DNA of 64,000 nt from Aselliscus stoliczkanus (Eukaryota > Chordata > Mammalia > Chiroptera > Hipposideridae), in contig CM066737.1 in the NCBI GenBank assembly GCA_033961575.1, forward strand, positions 104,498,709-104,562,708, in the 5' to 3' direction. The notes below the pieces were generated by a model. It worked only from the letters and a program-made list of their open reading frames with translations, ran no database searches and was not told the DNA's origin. Shown here one piece after another: positions 56,411-64,000 of the stretch; position 1 is the stretch's first letter; the number at the start of each line of letters is the position of its first letter. A program made the translations under genes and the position numbers.

Positions 56411-56871
56411 GGGCCAGCTGAATGGCTCAGTTGGTTAACAGTTGGCTTAAGAGCGTGAGCTCTGAGCAACAGGGCCACCAGTTCGATTCCCACATGGGCC
56501 AGTGATGCTGCGCCAGAGCTGATGTAACAACAAGATTACCTGTTCGATGGTGGCTATGCCCACCCACAACTAAGACTGAAATTAGCACCTTGAGCTGAAC
56601 TACCACCCGGATAGCTCAGTGGATAGGGCGTGTTCTTTTAATAACAAGGCTGCTGGTTTGACTCCCGCATGGGGTGGTGGCTACGCCCACCTGAAACTAA
56701 GATTGTAACACAGCACCTAGAGCTTAGAGGCCACGAGCTGCTGACCAGCAGCCAGATAGCGATTGCCGCCCTCCACAATGAAGATTCAAGAACAACAACT
56801 TGGCTGGTCCCCTTCCCCAATTCCCCAACACTGTACCCCTCCCCCAATACCCCAGTAAAATTTAAAAAAAA
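56411..56871 (+). repeat. Older long tRNA SINE with two tRNA-like units
   Basis: A first head (gggccagctgaatggctcag, B box gttcgattccca) is followed by a second tRNA-like unit (ccggatagctcagtggatag, with gtttgactcccgc). The tail is a pyrimidine-rich stretch with a degraded AATAAA (agtaaaattt) and an A run. The duplication aaaaggctattgc lies at 56397-56409 and 56872-56884. It resembles SINEs I remember from rhinolophoid bats. Confidence 0.8.
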
Positions 56872-57364
56872 AAAAGGCTATTGCTATAAGGTTGATTCTA
56901 TCACAAGAACAAAGTGTGACACCTATAAATCTATGGTATAGACTGGGCTGCATAGGGTGTATGTAAGAAGAGACTCTTACTTTTTTTTTCTCACCATTGC
57001 CTTGAAACAAGCTCTGTAAGCTCTCTCTCCTGCCCGTAGGTTCTTCCTGGGCTGGAGCTTGAGGCTTGAGTAAATCCCACAGCTTTGTCACTGACTTTCA
57101 GCTATAAAGAAATAATCTTATTTTTAGGTTGTTAAAAAATCCATTCTAATCTAATCTAATCCAAAAAATTCAATTACTCATCCAATTCAAAGCTCTGACC
57201 TTTCCTCCACTCAGGCGTGGTCTGTAACTCTGTGGAACAACAAAAGACATATGGATCAATTTCTTCACTCACCTTATTGCACCCTTCCTGTGCTTCCTCC
57301 ACTATTTTCTGGTCTCTCCAGGTGAGGGCAGGAAGAGGGAGTGGTAAAAAGGTCTTATTTGATT

Positions 57365-57790
57365 AGTGTTGTAGGTTGAATGGTGGTCCTTCCACCAAAA
57401 ATACATATGTATACTTCCTAGCCCCCAGAATCCCTGAATGTGACCTTATTCGGAAAAAAAAGCGTCTTTGAAGATATAATTAGGGATCTCGAGGTGAGAG
57501 CATCCTGGATTACCCAGGTGGGCCCTAAATCCAATGTCAAGTGTCCTTATAAGAGACAGAGGCGGCCATGTGAAGACAAAGATGGAGATTGGACTTGTGC
57601 ACCCAAGCCAAGGAACTCCTGGAGCCAGCAGAAGCTGGAAAGGGCAAGTAGGGATTTTCCCCTAGAGCTTTGGAGGGAGTGTGGTCCTGCCAACCCCTTG
57701 AGGTGGCATTTCTGGCTCCAGCACTAAGCGAGAATAAATTTCTGTTGTTTGAAGCCATCCAATTATGGCAGCCATGGAAAAGGAATACAA
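57365..57790 (+). repeat. MaLR LTR (MLT1-like)
   Basis: tgtaggttgaatggtggtcc, gaatgtgaccttattcgg, gtgtccttataagagacag and aataaatttctgttgtttga lie in the standard MLT1 order. Confidence 0.7.
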
Positions 57791-60700
57791 TGAATGATGT
57801 TGCTACCTAGTGTTGGAGCTGTGTGTGTGTGCTAATGTCCAAATGCTGCCTCTTTTGTTCTTTTTATGGGCTCACTTTTGGGATTTTTTTTGGCGATAAT
57901 GCCCCCCCCATTGCAGGGGGCCCCTTCTCACCTATTCTTAGATGATACACTGTCTGGTTGAACACTAGCTCCTGTTTTTGGTGGCATGTCCCTACCCAGC
58001 CTTTTTCTGTTAGGTCACCTCATCTGCAGACAGGCCTCTTGGGCAGGGTCTTTCCAAAACAACCTAAGCCCGGCTATTTGCTTGATATGCACTTAGCCGA
58101 TGGGACAACCCCAGCAGCTCTGCCCTCCATTAAGCCCTGGACGCTGCTCCCTCTCAGCCACTCTCTGCCGTCATAGGAAGTCTTAGGCAGCCCCAGCTGG
58201 CTGCTTACCTGTTGATTCTTTTGGAAGAGTCAAGCACCATTTCTTATGCACTTTCATGACAGGAGAACCTGCCAGCCTCTCCAAGTGGTTCTCTCAAAGT
58301 CTCCTCCACAGGCCTGGAAGGCGGGAGGAAGCTTCCAGAATTCTAACAGCCCTCTTTCACTCTCGCATAAGCTGAAGAGGGGTGAGGGACCATGGATGAC
58401 AGAAGTAGTTTGGGGTCCCCACTTAGCCTCGTGTAAATGGTCTAGCATGTCTTTAGAATCAGTGGGCACTTAACAGTGTGCTCAGCTTTGGGGGCTTGGG
58501 TGAAACTCCAAGTCAAGAAGAGCCCCGTTTAACAGTCTCATGTACCTGTATGCATCGTTAGGTCATTTCCAGACCTGTTCTCCTTTCCCACACCATTAGT
58601 CCATTTTTGTCATATCTCTAGAATGTGAGTTAGTCTACCATAGATTTATGGCAACAGATTAGCAGAGAAATGAAGCAGCAGCAAGTCTGGCTTTAATAAA
58701 TTCTTGGTGCAGATCACAGGATGGAAATCCAGAGGCAATGAGACAATATTTATACTTGGTTACTAGGGATGCTTCAAAATTCCATTTAATCAGGAAAATA
58801 TATTATAGAAAAGGTACAAAAAGAGGAGGAAAGGATGCCAATTCTATTCAAAAACTTCTGCCTGCCCACTCAATTGCCATTTGCACGGTTGTTGAGAAAT
58901 CTGAGCAGAAGCCGAGCACTGGGATTTCATTGTCAGAGTGGCTTGTTACCAGGAGGAATAGTCTGCCAGTGATCCTGATATGTGGACTGCTCCAAGAAAT
59001 GCCTCACTTCATTTTGGTTCTCAGGCCTTTCTTTTAAAGGGAGGTCATTTTGTAACAGCAGTTCATCAGAGGGGCAAGACATAAGCATTAAACTAAAAAT
59101 CACTGGTCTGTGCTGCTTCTTTGTCTTTTGTTCTTGTATCACGTAGCTTCGAGGCTTATTCTCATGGATTGTATGCACCATGCACAGCCCTCCTTTCATG
59201 CTATATCTGGGCATGCTGCCAGAAGGGATCATTCATCCATGACAATATAAAGGATAACCGTGTTCACTCCAGGTCTTAAGTCTTCAGGGAGAGACATATT
59301 TGGCCAGAAGTGCACCGTTCTGATTTACGGTGCCCAGGAGAAGCATTTTTCCATTTCAGCCTCATTTCCTGCCCATAACAACCTAACACATTGTACTTGT
59401 GCATCATTTGGCTCATATAATAGTTTTTATTAGTTGTTCTTCATTTCAAACCTGAAGCAAACACCACCTAAGTTTCTAGTTGCTGGAAAGAATGAAGGCA
59501 TCGACTCCTTTGTCATAACAGCAAATCATTTAGGTTGGTATGTTGGCTGGGACAATTATAAGTACTCAATCCCAGCTTTCATGTGATGGGACCCACATGG
59601 TGGACATCGATGGGTTTGGGCCACCAGCTTTCAGCCCACTTTCTGCACAGCCAATCAGGTGCCCCAATCTGCCCTAGGCAGGGGGCAGCCACATGATCCA
59701 AGCTGGGCCAACTGTACACCCCTCCCCAGAATGGGAATTTTGAGCAGAGTAATGTGGACACTAACATGGTGAGAAGTTACTCTGTCAATGGTGGCATCCT
59801 GATCAGCAATGACTCCCTCCATAGCTCTGCTTCTAGTCCTGCAGTCCATTTCCAAGGCTGGATCAGCAGTCTTCCCCCTGCCTGCACATTCCTGCTTCTT
59901 TGTTGTAACCTCCCATTGCTGTAAGTCAGATAACATCTGTTTCTGTTGCTTGCTACCAGCAAACACTAAATGACACAGCCGCCTTCTTAATGTAGCTATG
60001 AGATTTGAGGGCCATGAGGAGAGAATCCCTGATCATACCATGGTGCCGAAATTGCGTCCTTACTCGTTCCATTGTATGAAGGCATTGGAAGCTGCAATTA
60101 TAAAACAGAAAATATTAGTCTGTAAAGGTTATCTTGCAGCTGTTTATTCCTGATGCTTTAGTTATCTTATAAAGGTGGTCTCCCTTCACTTACTTGTCAG
60201 CAGAACGGGACATAGGACCAGTAAGTTTGATAGGAAAGGATGAAAGTCCCACAAGATTGGATACTCCAGGATCTCAGTGGTGACTGAATTGTAAGGTTCT
60301 GGGTACCCAGAAAGAAGCATGAGTTCACAAGACACCGGAAAAGGGAGAAATGGAGCAAAGGGGGAACAGAAGATGCTATAGATAGTCCTCTTGGCTGTGT
60401 GCCTGGTAGCAGCCACACACATGCACATAGGCTGCCACAAGGGGGCACAGCTAGAATTCTGAGAGGGTCTGAAAAATGAAGGATGCAGGTGCAAAAGTGT
60501 CTCACAGGACAGCTATGTGACTGCAGCTTGGACTCATGAGGAAAGAGATTTTTAAAGACAGTGACATGGATGGGGTGATGGTGATAGAATAGAGGAGGTC
60601 AAAGAACTGTGAGGCCAGGATATTGATGGGTCATTTGCATAGATGTTACCGCATTGGTTTAAGACAATGTCTAGGGAGGACAGAAGGATGCAGAGCCATT

Positions 60701-63310
60701 TAACTGTGCCTCCAATGAACAGTGGCTTTCACATGGAAGTCGAGAAATAAGAGCCTGTGAACAAGAGTAGGGCAATGAGGCTGCCGCCTTCAACTCCAGA
60801 CCCGGACAGGCGTGCAGTGTGGGAGGATGAGTGGCTTTCATTTGATCAGGCTGCAGAGGTAGAGCTGCTCCTGGGAGAGAACTCAGTTCAGCTAAGGCTG
60901 AGAGATGGAAGAAGAGATTTGGACATGAATTAAGATGAAGCAGAGATTGTTTACCAGACAATGGAGTATGTGTGATAGAGGAGTGGGCAGAAACAGTGGG
61001 AGTCAGTGTCCAGAAGAGGAAACCCTCAACAGTGTGGGGATGAGATTGAGGGAGAGGATGGATGACATGGGGGGGGGGGTTGCATATTGGATGGTGGCCA
61101 GGGACAAGAGGTGTGGGAGTCATGGCTGAATTAGCTCACCTTAGGTTTCCCCAATGGAAGCAAAGCATGATTCGGTGCTGGTGCAGGCTAGAGCTCCATG
61201 ACACTAGAGGCTGTTGACTGGAATTTAAAACATGTGGGCATTTACGGGTCTAAGAAATTAGTCTCCAGATGGCAGGAGCAGCCCTCAGGGATCAGGAAGA
61301 GTGGTCACCTGAGTCTGGATTGTGCTGGGTTTAAAATCCTAGGTAGGCCAAGCAAAGATTTACTTTTTCTCTCAATAAAATATCAAGCAGCAACCAGTCT
61401 GGGACAGGGGTAGAGATGTCACAATGTCATCAGGGACCCAGACTTCCCCCATCTATGCACGTCTCCATAGGGTGTGATTCTTGCCCTCATGATCACAAGA
61501 TAGTTCATAGAGCCCCTGGCTTCACAGTGACATTGCAGGCAGGAAAAAGAGGGGAGAGAAATGGCAAAAGTGGGCTTCCAGCTGAGAACCTTCTTTATGA
61601 TCCTTCCTGGAAGTCCCAGCAACGCTTCAGTGGCCTCCTCCATCTGAAAGAGATTTTGAGAAATGCAGCCTTTTAGTTGAGCATTGTCCCCGAGCCCCCC
61701 AAATATATTTGTATATGGTTATATTAGTAAGGAAGAAGATGGGAATGGATTTTGTATAGGTAACTAAAAGTCTCTGCTACAGATATTAGAAAAACATGAA
61801 ATATTATTCAATTCAACTTAACTCACTTTGTGCCTTGATTTCCTATCCCTATGTGACATGATTCCCAGGCCTCCCTATTTCATTTTTGGTTCAACTTCTC
61901 TTCCTTTAACCTGGATCACGGGAACACTGTCCTTTATTACAAGTTCTCCCCTCTATCTCCCTTATTCTAAGCCACAACTATGGTCTCAAATTTCCTCAGT
62001 CACTGAATGAATAGGAGGTCATCTTCAAGTTTTACCACAGTATTCGAAATCACATATAACAGTTAGCTTTTGCTGTGTAACAGACCACCCCTTAAAACAA
62101 CCCTTTTATTATCTCTTACAGTTATGTAGGCTGATTTGATTCAGCTGGGCAGACCTTCAACTGGTATCACTAGAAAACTAGTTTGGGGGTTTCTATCACT
62201 ATCAGTTATCTAACAAATACAGCCACAGTCCTCTGTAGACGTTGTATGTCCAAATTACTTCATACTAAAGAAAAACAATGTGTTTCCCCCCAACAGTTTC
62301 AGTATAAAAAAAAACTTGAAAAGTGAGACTACAAATTTTAAAGATTAATAGGTGAGCTACCTTCTCTCTATATTTACTCACACAGCCCAATGTCTTCATT
62401 GCTTTAGGGAAGAGCAAGCAAATATCTGGGGAACCTTCTCTTTGGAAGCTATCTTGGAGCTATTTCTGAACCAGAACCTTAAAACAGAATATCCTTTCAT
62501 CCTCAAAGAATTCACTCAGGGTTCAATACCACACAAAGCTATTCTTAAATTTGGAAAAGAGAAACAGAAAAGAAGGCATCTGTCTTTTCTTTGAGACCTG
62601 CTACTTGTTTAGTTCTCTGAGGTCTTGAATTCAACAACTTATGCTAATTTGTATTGGAGTTACAAGGTCTAATAAAGCACTCATGTTGTTCCCATAATAG
62701 GAAGTCATATTAAGAATATAAATTATTTCCATAGAGAAAAGAATAAAAACCACATTTTCCAGCAAAGCAAATAATAATACATATAAGTAAACATAGAATT
62801 AACAACCATATTTTCTTACTTACAAAAACTTAAACCATGACCCAAGGTGATTATTTAGATATTATTATTACAAACAATTTAAATATACAAGTTTGGCCAT
62901 AAAAGATCAGGCTAAGCCACTTACGTAGAAATCTATCTGTGATGTCATAGTTTCCAAGAAGTGCCATAAAAATCAAACATTTCTCTGTGACTTTTTTTTT
63001 TTGTAATCTAGAAATGTATAGAGAGGTTCATCAACTCATGTAGACAAATCAAATATACTGGGGGGGAAAGCGGAACTGACATTTCCACATTTTATAAATT
63101 CAGAAATGAATGAGAGGACACAGTAGTACTACATTTAAAGCAAATGTTGATACATCTTATACAAGAAAGGCATCTTACAATAATGTTTCTGTTGATACAT
63201 TACAATTTTTCAGTTTGTATTTCTAAAATGGAGGGGCATCTATGATGTCATATCAAAAAACAGAGAACTGACATAAAAAGCCAAATATAAAGATATAAAA
63301 GACAATGGTA
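57791..63310. other. Intergenic between TCEANC and EGFL6, then EGFL6 3'UTR
   Basis: I recognise no exon. An 11-G run lies at 61069-61079. A stretch at about 62050-62190 resembles a widespread old mammalian repeat that I cannot name. The EGFL6 3'UTR runs down from 63314, but its poly(A) site was not identified. Confidence 0.35.
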
Positions 63311-63314
63311 ACAT

Positions 63315-63425
63315 TCAACCATCCACAGATAAAAGGCTGTCTGGACATAAGCCTGACACCAGCAAGACGCCGTCCACTGCAATTTCTCCAGTTTTGCCTT
63401 TGCCACGTTCCGCTTCAAAAATGAT
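63315..63425 (-). CDS. EGFL6: EGFL6, last coding exon (end of MAM domain)
   Basis: EGFL6 (MAEG) is a secreted extracellular-matrix protein with EGF-like repeats and a C-terminal MAM domain that binds integrins. Only the final exon is in the window. On the - strand a splice acceptor (ctctccattattag) ends at 63426, and a phase-0 exon of 36 codons and TGA follows. The peptide contains [18 protein letters not shown] and [13 protein letters not shown], the end of the MAM domain as I know it. The Cys in GLCPD is the family's last MAM cysteine. Its identity is supported by the neighbours (TCEANC, RAB9A, TRAPPC2). The frame is intact. Earlier exons lie beyond the right edge. The exon was found by reading the - strand directly, because it is too short to stand out as a long open frame. 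Confidence 0.93.
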
Positions 63426-64000
63426 CTAATAATGGAGAGGAAATAAAAAATTACTTCAAACTATTCAAAACACTGATATAATCACACTATTTAATAGCCT
63501 GTTAAAGAAGACTAAACTCATGTGTCCCTACTGAATAGACATAGGCTTTGACATTGGATATGTAGTAATACATAATATTATATTTTCCAGATACCAGGTA
63601 TCTGCACTGAGTGAACAGGTTCAGTGAAAAAAGGGTTACTGGAACACGTGAAACAATCTGGAAAGCCCTGGAAAGCTGAGAAGGGTAAGGTTTAAGAAGA
63701 AATTTTGAAATTCCCATTTAAAGGGTAAAAAAAGCAAAAGTAAAATATGATTTTCTTTTAAAAAAAAGGCTAGAAGAAATATTCCCCATGAACATCTAAT
63801 ACAAAACTATGTAGACAAAAGGGAATTATTTTGACATATTTGGATTTTGGTAGTTTGTAGTGGTAGTTATTTTTCTTAAAATATTGATTCACATATTCAG
63901 AAATTATCTGGAATGTCATTGTTTTCATGTGTTGAAAAATGTTTCATAATAGGCGATGATCATTTTTATCTAAGACATTTATTAATAATCAAAAGAGAAG

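Noticed and set aside
60671..61123. 150-codon frame on the - strand rich in Pro/His/Ser
   Set aside because: Low-complexity composition from a G-rich opposite strand, including the 11-G run. No family is recognised and there is no exon support.

Overview
This window looks like euchromatic mammalian X-chromosome DNA, most likely from a bat (Chiroptera). It holds parts of four genes whose order (TRAPPC2, RAB9A, TCEANC, EGFL6) matches the known human Xp22.2 cluster, read here in the opposite direction. The bat assignment rests on tRNA-derived SINEs. Several resemble the VES family of bats, and a longer type resembles SINEs I remember from horseshoe and leaf-nosed bats. A young SINE family dominates the window. 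The species cannot be named from the sequence, and the family names come from memory rather than a database search.

Layout. Bases 229-327 are the last coding exon of TRAPPC2 on the + strand, followed by a long 3'UTR that carries a SINE. RAB9A lies tail-to-tail with it on the - strand. Its whole 201-codon reading frame sits in one exon (5608-6213), its 5' intron runs about 19 kb, and a CpG island with GC boxes and a good splice donor marks its promoter and first exon at about 24.9-25.75 kb. Bases 26.5-45.4 kb are intergenic and full of repeats. TCEANC (- strand) has its full coding exon at 45467-46525 and a CpG-rich promoter with ETS and CCAAT motifs near 55.1-55.5 kb. The last coding exon of EGFL6 (- strand, end of the MAM domain) is at 63315-63425.

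The rest is a dense layer of mobile elements. There are about fifteen short young SINEs, six long relatives that share their head, and older tRNA SINEs, some of them dimeric. Two full-length solo LTRs of one ERV family lie in opposite orientations: one 0.8 kb upstream of RAB9A facing it, one antisense inside TCEANC. Old L1 3' ends carry nested insertions. DNA transposons include Tigger, hAT, a half-mariner, palindromic mariner MITEs and three copies of a short Tc/mariner-type element. The four genes have unrelated jobs (TRAPP tethering, late endosome-to-Golgi transport, TFIIS-like transcription factor, secreted matrix protein) and share a neighbourhood rather than a pathway. I found no CRISPR array, prokaryotic operon or novel multigene system. 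The most unusual items are a composite SINE enclosed by one target-site duplication, the LTR pair, and the palindromic MITEs.
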